NCBI GenBank assembly: GCA_934101115.1
Contig: CAKOPW010000004.1
Span: forward strand, 1-64,000
Direction of reading: 5' to 3'
From: an uncultured Bacilli bacterium
Lineage (GTDB): Bacteria > Bacillota_I > Bacilli_A > RF39 > UBA660
Length of the DNA: 64,000 bases
The position numbers were made by a program, and so were the translations under genes. Position 1 is the first letter of the stretch; each line of letters opens with the position of its first letter. This document shows positions 24,178 to 32,345 of this stretch, one piece after another. Below the pieces are notes generated by a model that was given only the letters and a program-made list of their open reading frames with translations, searched no databases and was not told the DNA's origin.

Positions 24178-25911
24178 ATGAGCTTAATATTAACAACAGA
24201 AGAATATTTAACATCAGTAATAAAAGGTTTAGGATATGATATAGAAAATGTAAAACTAGAAAAATCAAAAATTCCAGAGTTTGGTCAATATCAAATTAAT
24301 ATCGCGATGACTTTGACAAAACAAAAAGGAGAAAATCCAAGAGCAATTGCTGAAAAAATAGTTTCTGCTTTGGATTCAAGATTTATTAATGTAAATATTC
24401 AAGGACCAGGATTTATTAATTTAACTTTTGCTGATGATGTTCTAAAAGAGTATACAAATAACTGTTTAAACGATTTTAACGAATATTTGGATAAACCAGA
24501 AAAATCAAGAAAGGTTATTTTGGATTATGGTGGAGCAAATGTTGCAAAGACTCTACATGTTGGTCATTTAAGATGTAACATTGGTGAATCAATAAGAAGA
24601 CTTTTAAATCTTTTTGGGGATGAAACAATAAGTGATGTTCATTGGGGCGACTGGGGAACACCACTTGGTCTTGTTATAAGAGAAATTCAAGAAAGATATC
24701 CAAATTTACCATACTTTGATAAAAATTTTACAGGCGAATATCCTAAAGAATCACCTGTAACAAATGATGAATTAGGAGAAATATATCCAGCAGCATCTTT
24801 AAGAAAAAAAGAAGATGAAAAATATGCAGCAGAGGCCAAAGAACTAACAGAACGTTTACAAAAAAGAGAAAAAGGTATTTATGACTTATGGAAAAGGATT
24901 GTTGATGTTTCAGAAACTGATTGTAAAAAAGTTTATGATTTCTTAAATTGTCACTTTGATCTTTCATATGGAGAAAGTGATGCGGACCTTTATGTTGATA
25001 AGGTTATAGACTTTTTGAATGAAAAGGGTGTAACCGAACTTTCTAACGGAGCATTAATAATGAACATCAAAAATGAAAATGATAATAAAGAAATGCCTCC
25101 GCTTATGTTAAAAAAATCTGATGGAGCTGTTCTTTATGACACAACTGAACTTGCAACAATTTATCAAAGAATGGAAGATTATAATCCTGATGAAATCTGG
25201 TATTTTACTGATGAAAGACAAAGTCTTCATTTTGAACAAACATTCAGAGGAGCATATATGTCTGGCTTAGTTCCAGAAACTTGTAATTTAAGATTCTTTG
25301 GATTCGGAACAATTAATGGTAAAGATGGAAAACCATTTAAAACTCGTGATGGAGGAGTAATGTCTCTAAAGGGGTTAATAAAAATGGTATATGAGGCTAT
25401 TGAGCCTAAAATAAAAGAAAATATTATTGGTGATGAAAGAAAAGAAGTTGCCAGTAAACTAACTATTGCAACATTAAAATACTCAGATCTTTTACCATAT
25501 AGAAAAACAGATTACATTTTTGATGTTGAAAAGTTTACATCATTTGAAGGAAAAACAGGAATATATGCAGTGTATACAACAACAAGATTAAATTCATTAC
25601 TTGCAAAACTGGATACAAAAGACGTTAAAATAAATGATTTAACAAACGAAGATGTAAAAAGCATTGCAGTAAAATTAACTGAACTTCCTAAAGCTTTAAC
25701 TTCATCATATAAAGATGTTTCATTAAATTATATATGCGAATTTATCTATGATTTATCAAGTTTATATAATAAATTCTATACAAATAATAATATTTCTCAA
25801 TGCGAAAATCCAAAGGATAAAGAAACATTTATTGCAATTTCAAAATTAACGTATGATGTTTTATCGAAATTGCTTAATGTTTTAGGAATAGATTTAGTTG
25901 AAAGAATGTAA
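24178..25911 (+). CDS. argS: Arginyl-tRNA synthetase
   Basis: 577 residues. It charges tRNA-Arg. The N-terminal arginine-specific domain is followed by GGANVAKTLHVGHLRCN with the HIGH-type motif HVGH at 127-130, then DEIWYFTDERQSLHFEQ and the C-terminal anticodon-binding DALR region (YDVLSKLLNVLGI). The ATG at 24178 has AGAAGG 7 bases upstream, so the ATG at 24160 is rejected. An extended -10 (TGG-TAAAAT, 24144-24152) lies upstream. No T-box leader is visible. The 3' end overlaps the patatin gene by 14 bases. Confidence 0.96.
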   Translation: MSLILTTEEYLTSVIKGLGYDIENVKLEKSKIPEFGQYQINIAMTLTKQKGENPRAIAEKIVSALDSRFINVNIQGPGFINLTFADDVLKEYTNNCLNDFNEYLDKPEKSRKVILDYGGANVAKTLHVGHLRCNIGESIRRLLNLFGDETISDVHWGDWGTPLGLVIREIQERYPNLPYFDKNFTGEYPKESPVTNDELGEIYPAASLRKKEDEKYAAEAKELTERLQKREKGIYDLWKRIVDVSETDCKKVYDFLNCHFDLSYGESDADLYVDKVIDFLNEKGVTELSNGALIMNIKNENDNKEMPPLMLKKSDGAVLYDTTELATIYQRMEDYNPDEIWYFTDERQSLHFEQTFRGAYMSGLVPETCNLRFFGFGTINGKDGKPFKTRDGGVMSLKGLIKMVYEAIEPKIKENIIGDERKEVASKLTIATLKYSDLLPYRKTDYIFDVEKFTSFEGKTGIYAVYTTTRLNSLLAKLDTKDVKINDLTNEDVKSIAVKLTELPKALTSSYKDVSLNYICEFIYDLSSLYNKFYTNNNISQCENPKDKETFIAISKLTYDVLSKLLNVLGIDLVERM

Positions 25912-26674
25912 CTATGGTTTAGCCTTAGAAGGAGGCGGAGCAAGAGGATCATATCAAGTTGGCGCATACAAGGCATTAGTAGAAGCAAACTTTCAGTTTA
26001 AAGCTATTGTAGGAACTTCAATTGGTGCCATAAATGCTGCATTGATATGTTCTGGAGGACTCGAATTATTAGAGAAATTTTGGAGAGAAATAGACTCAAC
26101 GATTTTTGAAATCGAACCACAAATTTGTAATGAAATAATTCGCGGCAATAAAAAAATTAAACGAGAAGTAGCTTTAGATATATTAAAAAAACGTGGTATA
26201 TGTTTAACAAAACTAAGAAATACTCTAACAAAATATATTGATGAAGAGAAAGTTCGTAATAATAAAATAAAATTCGGACTTGTGATAACAAAACTGAAAG
26301 GAATGAAATCTTTAGAATACACTATTGATGACATTCCTAAAGGAAAACTAATTGATTATTTAATTGCATCATCTTCTTTACCAATATTTAAAATAGAAAA
26401 AAATATTGATGACAACTTTTATTTAGACGGAGCATTCAAAAATGTTTTACCTTTAACACTTCTTGAAACTCTAAAGTGTAATAATATTATTGGAATACGT
26501 TTAAAAAAATTTGGTATTATAAGAAGAACGAAAAATAAATCTACTAAGGTTTTATTAATTAACCCAAGTAGTAGCACAGGAACAACCCTATTCTTTAATC
26601 AAGAAACTGTTGAAGATAACATTAAACTAGGTTACAATGATGCAAAAAAAATGATTGATAAAATTAAAAACTAA
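25898..26674 (+). CDS. Patatin-like phospholipase family protein
   Basis: 258 residues. The oxyanion motif EGGGARGSYQVG (11-22), nucleophile motif GTSIGA with Ser at about 41, and the catalytic DGA of YLDGAFKNVLP (near 171) form the complete patatin Ser-Asp dyad. No signal peptide, so it probably hydrolyses acyl esters at the inner face of the membrane. The start is a TTG inside the end of argS; AGGA at 25884-25887 is 10 bases upstream. It is the second gene of an argS operon. Confidence 0.88.
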   Translation: MKECNYGLALEGGGARGSYQVGAYKALVEANFQFKAIVGTSIGAINAALICSGGLELLEKFWREIDSTIFEIEPQICNEIIRGNKKIKREVALDILKKRGICLTKLRNTLTKYIDEEKVRNNKIKFGLVITKLKGMKSLEYTIDDIPKGKLIDYLIASSSLPIFKIEKNIDDNFYLDGAFKNVLPLTLLETLKCNNIIGIRLKKFGIIRRTKNKSTKVLLINPSSSTGTTLFFNQETVEDNIKLGYNDAKKMIDKIKN

Positions 26675-26704
26675 ATATATAATAATTAAGAAAGTTGGTG
26701 CAAT

Positions 26705-27418
26705 ATGGGAAGAGCATATGAAGTAAGAAAAGCAAGTATTCAAAAAACTGGAGCAGCTAAAGCTAAGTTATACACAACATTTGCAAAGGAAATATACTTA
26801 GCTGCAAAAGGTAATCCGGAAGTTGATACAAATATTATTTTAAAAAGAGTTGTTGAAAAGGCAAAACGTCAACAAGTTCCAAGTGATATAATAAATCGTG
26901 CAATTGATAAAGCAAAAGGAGCATCTGGTGATGATTATCAAGAATTGTCTTATGAAGGATTTGGACCTGGACAATCAACATTAATTGTTAAATGTTTAAC
27001 TGACAATGTTAACAGAACTGTATCTTTTGTAAGAGAAGCTTTCAATAAATGTCATAAAAGCTTAGGTGTAACTAATTCAGTTTCTTATAACTATGACTAC
27101 TTAGCTATAATCGGATTTAAATCTGATAAAGAAGAAGAAATCATGATGAGTATTCTAGATGCTGGAATTGAAATAATTGATTTAGAAAGTGAAAACGGAG
27201 AAATTGTTATCACGGCTAAACCAGGAGATGCATCTAAAGTTAAAGATGTTATTGAGAAGATTATTCCAAATGTTGAATATACAATCGACGAAATTGGATG
27301 GTATGCTAAAGAAAAATGTACACTTACTGGTGAAGATAAAGAAGTATTTGAAAGGCTATTAAGCTTGCTAGATGCAATTGATGATGTTACTGAAGTATAT
27401 CATAACGTTGAATTATAA
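26705..27418 (+). CDS. yebC: YebC/PmpR family regulator-like protein
   Basis: 237 residues. MGRAYEVRKASIQKTGAAKAK at the start, IILKRVVEKAKRQQVP, and YEGFGPGQSTLIVKCLTDN are the family's hallmarks; the length is typical. The group includes the DNA-binding PmpR and the TACO1/YebC-type proteins now linked to translation of difficult stretches. Function among these two is not decided by the sequence. It is 30 bases after the patatin gene and ends at a strong terminator. Confidence 0.93.
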   Translation: MGRAYEVRKASIQKTGAAKAKLYTTFAKEIYLAAKGNPEVDTNIILKRVVEKAKRQQVPSDIINRAIDKAKGASGDDYQELSYEGFGPGQSTLIVKCLTDNVNRTVSFVREAFNKCHKSLGVTNSVSYNYDYLAIIGFKSDKEEEIMMSILDAGIEIIDLESENGEIVITAKPGDASKVKDVIEKIIPNVEYTIDEIGWYAKEKCTLTGEDKEVFERLLSLLDAIDDVTEVYHNVEL

Positions 27419-27449
27419 AAGAAAATTACGACAATTTTCTTTTTTTTTT
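27417..27449 (+). terminator. Terminator after yebC
   Basis: AAAAGAAAATT (27417-27427) pairs with AATTTTCTTTT (27433-27443), 5-nt loop, long T run. Confidence 0.85.
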
Positions 27450-27486
27450 CATAAATTTAAAGTAATATATTGAATAGGTGATGTAT

Positions 27487-28149
27487 ATGCGTTTACTAAT
27501 TGTTGATGATGAAGAGTTGATTAGAAATTTAATTAAAGATTACTGTACAATGGAAGGATACACTTGTGATCTTGCAAGTTCCGGACTTGAAGCAGTTGAT
27601 TTATGCGAAAAAAACGATTATGACTTGATTATAATGGACATAATGATGCCTATAATGGATGGATATGAAGCATCAAGAATAATCAAATCAAAAAAGAATA
27701 TTCCAATTCTTATGCTTTCTGCAAGAAATGAAGAAATTGATAAAATAAATGGCTTTGAAGAGGGAATAGATGACTATGTAACAAAACCATTTTCACCAAA
27801 AGAATTAATATGTCGAATAAAGGCTATTACGAAAAGATATAATAATGATGACATAATTAAATATCAAGGAATTACTATAGATAACCTTTCACATGAAGTA
27901 ACAATTGATGGTGAAAATATAACTTTAACTCATACTCAATACGAACTTCTTAAATATTTTATAGAAAATAGAGGAATTGCTTTATCTCGTGAAAAAATAA
28001 TAGAAAATATTATGGGCTTTGATTATGAAGCTGATGATCGTACAATAGATGCTCATATAAAACTTTTAAGAAGTAAACTAGGAAATTATAGAAATTATAT
28101 TAAAACAGTAAGAAACGTAGGTTACAAATTTAGCAATGAAGAAAAATAG
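27487..28149 (+). CDS. OmpR/PhoB-family response regulator
   Basis: 220 residues. The receiver domain has VDDEE (Asp 7 and 8), phospho-acceptor Asp51 in LIIMDIMMP and Lys100 in YVTKPFSP. A winged-helix DNA-binding domain follows (RTIDAHIKLLRSKLG and VRNVGYKF). AGGTG at 27476-27480 is 6 bases before the ATG at 27487. It overlaps the sensor kinase gene by 14 bases. A half-site-like TTTCATA at about 27449-27455 lies upstream, similar to the tandem repeats at 29497-29518, which hints at autoregulation but is weak. Confidence 0.93.
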   Translation: MRLLIVDDEELIRNLIKDYCTMEGYTCDLASSGLEAVDLCEKNDYDLIIMDIMMPIMDGYEASRIIKSKKNIPILMLSARNEEIDKINGFEEGIDDYVTKPFSPKELICRIKAITKRYNNDDIIKYQGITIDNLSHEVTIDGENITLTHTQYELLKYFIENRGIALSREKIIENIMGFDYEADDRTIDAHIKLLRSKLGNYRNYIKTVRNVGYKFSNEEK

Positions 28150-29497
28150 TATTAAATTTAAAACATTTTTTTACCTTATATTGTTTTCCGTTGTAATTCT
28201 TGCTTTACTATGGATTGTTCAAGTACAATTTCTATCAGTTTTCTACGAAAAATATCAAATAGCTAGTATAAAGAATGTTGCTAATAAAATAGTAACAAAT
28301 CAAAGTGATAACTTTGCAATAGAAAACTATGCTTATGAAAACAATATGTGTATTCAAATCATTACAGAAAATGAAACAATAAACTATAATACCAAAAATC
28401 CTGGATGCTTTCTTGGAAGTCAAAATAAAACAATTCAAAAATATAAATCGGATTTAATATTAAAGAACAACAAATACATAAAACTATATTCACCACTTAC
28501 AAATAAAAAAAGTATCCTTTATGCAATTAAGCTAGATAACAAATACATATTTTTGAATACAACTCTTGAGGATATAAATACAACAACATTACTATTGAGA
28601 AATCAATTGATATACATTATATTTATCCTTATTATACTTTCTATCGCGATTTCTATTTTTATATCAAACATGCTAAATAAACCTATACTAGGCATAATAA
28701 ACAAATCAAAAAATTTGGGAAAAGAAGATGTTACTTTTGATAAAACAAATATAGCTGAATTGGATGAATTATGTGATGTTTTAACCGTTGCCTCATCAGA
28801 AATGAATAAAACGGAGAAGTTAAGACAAAATTTACTTGCTAATGTATCTCATGATTTAAAAACTCCTTTAACAATGATTCGTGCGTATGCGGAAAAAGCA
28901 AGGGACTTTAGCTATGAAAAAGCAGAAGATAGAAATAATGATTTAAATGTTATTATAAGTGAAACTGAAAGATTAAACAATTTAGTAAATGATATTTTAG
29001 ACCTATCAAAAATCGAAAATAATAAAGATACTTTAAACATTGAAGAATATGATTTAGTAGAAAATATTAATTCTATTTTAAAAAGATATGACATTTATGT
29101 AAAAGATGATAAATTTAACATTGTCGTGGATTTACCTAAAAAAGCCATGGTAAAAGCCGATAAACAAAAAATAGAACAAGTTATATATAATTTAATAAAT
29201 AATGCCATTGAACATACTGGTGAAGATAAATATGTTGGTATAAGCGTCACAAAGAAAAAAGACGAATATCTTATAAGCATAACCAATACAGGACATGGAA
29301 TTGAAGAAAATGAAAAATCTTTAGTATGGACAAGATATTATAAAAAAGAAAAGAATCATAAAAGAAACATTGTCGGCTCAGGATTGGGTCTATCAATTGT
29401 AAAAGAAATACTTGATAAACACAATTGTGAATATGGAATAGATTCTGTTATAGATGATCACACAACTTTCTATTTTAAATTAAAAAAATCTAAATAA
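28136..29497 (+). CDS. Membrane sensor histidine kinase
   Basis: 453 residues. Two membrane segments (about 10-32 and 160-182) flank an extracellular sensor domain of ~125 residues containing three Cys. A HAMP-like stretch leads to the dimerisation domain with the phospho-acceptor His239 in NVSHDLKTPLT. The ATPase domain has NLINNAIEHTG (N box), ITNTGHGI (G1) and GSGLGLSIVKEI (G2). It pairs with the preceding regulator. The signal is unknown. Its stop codon touches the 11-bp tandem repeats. Confidence 0.93.
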   Translation: MKKNSIKFKTFFYLILFSVVILALLWIVQVQFLSVFYEKYQIASIKNVANKIVTNQSDNFAIENYAYENNMCIQIITENETINYNTKNPGCFLGSQNKTIQKYKSDLILKNNKYIKLYSPLTNKKSILYAIKLDNKYIFLNTTLEDINTTTLLLRNQLIYIIFILIILSIAISIFISNMLNKPILGIINKSKNLGKEDVTFDKTNIAELDELCDVLTVASSEMNKTEKLRQNLLANVSHDLKTPLTMIRAYAEKARDFSYEKAEDRNNDLNVIISETERLNNLVNDILDLSKIENNKDTLNIEEYDLVENINSILKRYDIYVKDDKFNIVVDLPKKAMVKADKQKIEQVIYNLINNAIEHTGEDKYVGISVTKKKDEYLISITNTGHGIEENEKSLVWTRYYKKEKNHKRNIVGSGLGLSIVKEILDKHNCEYGIDSVIDDHTTFYFKLKKSK

Positions 29498-29518
29498 TTT
29501 CATATTTATTTCATATTT
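29497..29518 (+). repeat. Two perfect tandem 11-bp repeats, candidate response-regulator site
   Basis: ATTTCATATTT occurs twice with no gap (29497-29507 and 29508-29518). An 11-bp phase is what a dimer of an OmpR/PhoB-family regulator occupies. Such a regulator is encoded just upstream. Confidence 0.55.
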
Positions 29519-29535
29519 AATTGATAATATTAAAT

Positions 29536-29638
29536 CAGGGAAAATAATAAAATAAAAAAAATAATAAAGATATCATATAAACTCAAACTCACAATCTTTT
29601 TTCCCTAGAAAAAGCTACTAATTTAGTAGTTTTTTTTA
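29536..29638 (+). ncRNA. Candidate small RNA downstream of the two-component genes
   Basis: A GATAAT at 29523-29528 would place a start near 29536. AGGGAAAA at 29537-29544 can pair with TTTTCCCT at 29599-29606, enclosing an A-rich single strand of about 55 bases, and an intrinsic terminator ends it at 29615-29638. There is no open reading frame of note. No -35 hexamer is present; the tandem 11-bp repeats take its place. It could instead be just the 3' end of the kinase message. Confidence 0.35.
29615..29638 (+). terminator. Terminator before the TasA-like gene
   Basis: CTACTA/TAGTAG (29615-29620 with 29624-29629), ATT loop, then nine T residues. Confidence 0.75.
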
Positions 29639-29647
29639 TTAAATTTA

Positions 29648-29676
29648 TTGCATATATACGTTAAATTTGATAAAAT
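29648..29676 (+). promoter_or_regulatory. Promoter of the TasA/SipW-like module
   Basis: TTGCAT at 29648-29653 and an extended -10, TGA-TAAAAT (29668-29676), 17-base spacing; AAGGAG follows at 29691-29696. Confidence 0.65.
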
Positions 29677-29706
29677 CAGTTTATAAGATAAAGGAGACTT
29701 GATAAT

Positions 29707-30267
29707 ATGAATAACGGAAAAGGAAATATGATACTATTAACAGTAATTGCAGTTGCAACTTTATTAGTGGCTGTAGTTGGAGCAACATTTGCATACTTTG
29801 GAGCAACAATGAATAATGATAGTGAAACTCCAATAGAAGTTACAAGTGGTACTTTATCAGTGGAATATGATGGAGATAGTAAGATAAATTTACAATCTTT
29901 AATGAGCAATACAGAAACAGTTGTTGCAACAAAAACATTTAATATAACAGGTGTTGTAACAGGATCAAACAATTTAAACTATGAATCAAGTTTAGTTGTA
30001 ACAAATAATACATTTGGTGATGGAGAATTAAAATATACAATTACTAGTACAAACGTAACAGATAATGGAACAACATTTACAAGCACAACTGATCCAATTG
30101 CTATACCAACAGGAACTAACACAATTATTTTAGGAAAAGGATTATTTGCTGGTCCAGTAGTAACTGGGGCAACTCATACATATACAATAAATATTATAAC
30201 TAATTCAATTGATGCAACAAACAAAGTTTTTGAGTCACATTTAAGCACTTCACAAACAAAGAATTAA
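29707..30267 (+). CDS. TasA/camelysin-like exported protein
   Basis: 186 residues. The N-terminus (hydrophobic LLTVIAVATLLVAVVGATFAYF) is a SipW-dependent-type signal peptide, cleaved before or near the AYF region. The mature part is Thr/Asn/Ser-rich and beta-strand-rich (GTLSVEYDGD, SLVVTNNTFGD), like TasA/camelysin proteins that assemble into surface or biofilm fibres. It is followed 13 bases later by a SipW-type signal peptidase, its probable processing enzyme. It has its own promoter and lies downstream of a two-component system. Confidence 0.75.
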   Translation: MNNGKGNMILLTVIAVATLLVAVVGATFAYFGATMNNDSETPIEVTSGTLSVEYDGDSKINLQSLMSNTETVVATKTFNITGVVTGSNNLNYESSLVVTNNTFGDGELKYTITSTNVTDNGTTFTSTTDPIAIPTGTNTIILGKGLFAGPVVTGATHTYTINIITNSIDATNKVFESHLSTSQTKN

Positions 30268-30280
30268 AATTGGTGATTTT

Positions 30281-30946
30281 ATGAATAAAATAGGGGACAT
30301 TATAAAATTTATTGGTAAAACTTTGGCATATGTAATTTTATGTCTTCTTTTTTTGATAACTGCATTTTTAATATATTACATGTCATCTTCAGCAATAGCA
30401 GCAAAAAAAGGTGAAAGACCAAGTATTAGCTTATACACAATTGTAAGTCCAAGCATGGAGCCTTTTATTAAAGTTTATGATGTAATAATAAATCGAAAAA
30501 TAAAACCAAATGAAGAATTAAAAGTTGGTGATGTTATAACTTTTTATTCTTCATCTTTGAATACGGATGGCTATACAATTACACATAGAATTTATGATAT
30601 AAAGATCTCTGAAGGCAAAACATACTATATAACAAAAGGAGATAATAACCAAAGTGTTGATGTTGGATCAATAACAAGAGAAAATATTGTTGGAAAAATG
30701 GTATATAAAATAAATGGTTTAGGAAAGATACAATTTTTCCTATCAAGTAGGTTAGGATGGGTACTTATCATTTTAATACCGGCATTATGTTTTATACTTT
30801 ACGATTTAAATAGACTAAACAAGGTATTTAAAATAAAGAAAAAAATAGATAATATACCTGAATATCAAAACATGAGTGCAAAAGAAGAAATTGAACATAA
30901 TAAAAAGGTAAGAGCTCTTTTAGAAAAAAGCAAATGGATGAAGTAA
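30281..30946 (+). CDS. SipW-type (ER/archaeal-type) signal peptidase I
   Basis: 221 residues. N-terminal membrane segment (about 11-33), the catalytic Ser58 in IVSPSMEP, and a His in place of the general-base Lys (H102 in ITHRIYDI), then YITKGDNNQSVDVGSI and a second hydrophobic segment around 150-172. The Ser-His pair is the mark of SipW-like enzymes rather than the bacterial Ser-Lys type. It probably cleaves the TasA-like protein encoded just before it. No separate promoter is seen. Confidence 0.9.
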   Translation: MNKIGDIIKFIGKTLAYVILCLLFLITAFLIYYMSSSAIAAKKGERPSISLYTIVSPSMEPFIKVYDVIINRKIKPNEELKVGDVITFYSSSLNTDGYTITHRIYDIKISEGKTYYITKGDNNQSVDVGSITRENIVGKMVYKINGLGKIQFFLSSRLGWVLIILIPALCFILYDLNRLNKVFKIKKKIDNIPEYQNMSAKEEIEHNKKVRALLEKSKWMK

Positions 30947-30947
30947 T

Positions 30948-30976
30948 TTGACTATTTGCCTTTTTTTTGCTACAAT
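30948..30976 (+). promoter_or_regulatory. Promoter of the 31001 gene
   Basis: TTGACT at 30948-30953 and an extended -10, TGC-TACAAT (30968-30976), 17-base spacing. Confidence 0.65.
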
Positions 30977-31000
30977 ATTAGGCAATAAAAGAGGGGTAAC

Positions 31001-31513
31001 ATGGTTAGGGAGAGTTTAAAATACATAGTTAGAATACTATTATCTATTTTCATAATAATTGTTTCAGTTCCCATATGGGAAAATTCCTTTGGAGCAAAAA
31101 ATATAGCTATCGTTAATGAATATAAGGATGCAGATATTATTGTTGATTACGGCGACTTTGATTTAGGAGTATTTAATAAAAATGATGTTGATTCAATTAC
31201 TCCAACAAAAATTAATCTAAAAAATATTAATGGATACGAAAAAAACGAGTATTTATATTTAACATTAAGTGATGATACAACTATTGATACTAAGTATATT
31301 AATATAAGATTAGGACAAAAAACGTTTTATTTAGAAAATACACCTTATGAATATCAAAACAATAAAAAATATTATTTACTAGAAGATATCAATTTAGATG
31401 CCTATGAATCAAGAGACATTGATGCAATTATTTGGATAGATGATACCATAAAAAATATTGAAGATGATGATATCTTAGTTATCGACTTTATAGCAAAACC
31501 TGTGAGAATTTAA
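31001..31513 (+). CDS. Unrecognised membrane-anchored protein in the TasA/SipW module
   Basis: 170 residues. One N-terminal membrane segment (about 8-24), then an acidic, beta-rich extracellular domain with no Cys. GAGGGG is about 6 bases before the ATG. It has its own promoter and a terminator that overlaps its stop. Position next to a SipW-type peptidase suggests an accessory or partner in fibre assembly. The pattern NIRLGQKTFYLENTPYEYQ is not familiar; I do not recognise a family. Confidence 0.6.
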   Translation: MVRESLKYIVRILLSIFIIIVSVPIWENSFGAKNIAIVNEYKDADIIVDYGDFDLGVFNKNDVDSITPTKINLKNINGYEKNEYLYLTLSDDTTIDTKYINIRLGQKTFYLENTPYEYQNNKKYYLLEDINLDAYESRDIDAIIWIDDTIKNIEDDDILVIDFIAKPVRI

Positions 31514-31528
31514 TTTTTCTCACTTTTT
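31502..31528 (+). terminator. Terminator overlapping the stop of the 31001 gene
   Basis: GTGAGAA/TTCTCAC (31502-31508 with 31517-31523), 8-nt loop, T run. Confidence 0.75.
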
Positions 31529-31595
31529 ATTTGCTTTAATGTTTATTTATTGTATAATTATATTGTAGATATACTAGCACAGTAGGGGGGATGTT

Positions 31596-32282
31596 ATGTA
31601 TCAAGAGGAAAACAATTCTTTTCAATGGTTAAAATTGATACTCCGTTTAGTAATTGTTTTATTAGTAGTTTTATTAACTTTAAAATTTGTTTTTATAATA
31701 AGTAGCAACTCTTTAGGTAAAAAGGATACTACTTTTGAAAATAATTTAAAATATATTGATAATATATCAAAAGAATATTTTAATGAAAATAATATTCCAA
31801 AGAATGTAGGAGAGTCAAAAGAGTATAAAATTGAAGACGTTTTATCAAAAGATCAAATAGATTATATGAATAAAAACTACAGCAAGATAGATTATGAAAA
31901 TTCATATATAAAAGTAACAAGATTAGAAAATGAATTTCAAATAAAAACTCTTCTAACATACAATGGAGAGACAAACTATATTAATTCATTTGTTAATATA
32001 GAGAAAGAAAATACAACGATTAAAGTATCTACTACTAAAATAAAAACTACTAAGAAAAAAACAACGACTAAAGTTATAACAACAAGTAAAAAGTTTAAAA
32101 TATCATTTAATACCAATGGTGGAGATATTCTAAATGATATTTATGTTGAAGCAAATACAAAGATAAATGTTATTCCTAGAAGAGAAGGTTATGAATTTAT
32201 TGGATGGTATTATAACGGAGAAAAGTTTACTAAAGAAATTGATGCAAATTACACATTAGTAGCCAAATGGATAAAGAAATAA
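31596..32282 (+). CDS. Membrane-anchored protein with C-terminal InlB-type (Listeria-Bacteroides) repeat
   Basis: 228 residues. One N-terminal membrane segment (about 11-33) leads to an extracellular region, a Thr/Lys-rich linker (TTKIKTTKKKTTTKVITT, about 147-165), and a final ~60-residue unit KISFNTNGGDILNDI to FIGWYYNGEKF to LVAKW, which matches the InlB B-repeat/Flg_new family found in many surface proteins. A GGGGGG tract precedes the ATG. A promoter TTGCTT (31531-31536) with TATAAT (31553-31558) lies upstream. Role unknown; it may bind a surface partner. Confidence 0.75.
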   Translation: MYQEENNSFQWLKLILRLVIVLLVVLLTLKFVFIISSNSLGKKDTTFENNLKYIDNISKEYFNENNIPKNVGESKEYKIEDVLSKDQIDYMNKNYSKIDYENSYIKVTRLENEFQIKTLLTYNGETNYINSFVNIEKENTTIKVSTTKIKTTKKKTTTKVITTSKKFKISFNTNGGDILNDIYVEANTKINVIPRREGYEFIGWYYNGEKFTKEIDANYTLVAKWIKK

Positions 32283-32284
32283 TT

Positions 32285-32317
32285 AAAAGAACTCGTTAAA
32301 ATTAACGGGTTCTTTTT
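32285..32317 (+). terminator. Terminator after the InlB-type repeat gene
   Basis: A long stem, one G-T pair, of about 14 bp (32285-32299 with 32302-32316) around a tight loop, ending in T residues. Confidence 0.8.
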
Positions 32318-32320
32318 CAT

Positions 32321-32343
32321 AAAAAAAGGATTCAATTGAATCC
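32321..32343 (-). terminator. Terminator of the minus-strand surface gene
   Basis: The palindrome GGATTCAATTGAATCC (32328-32343) is followed on the minus strand by seven T residues (32327-32321), just after the stop at 32346. Confidence 0.8.
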
Positions 32344-32345
32344 AA

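Noticed and set aside
30985..31000. Treating the AGAGGGG and GGGGGG tracts before the surface genes as regulatory motifs
   Set aside because: They are at normal distance from ATG codons and are simply strong ribosome-binding sites.
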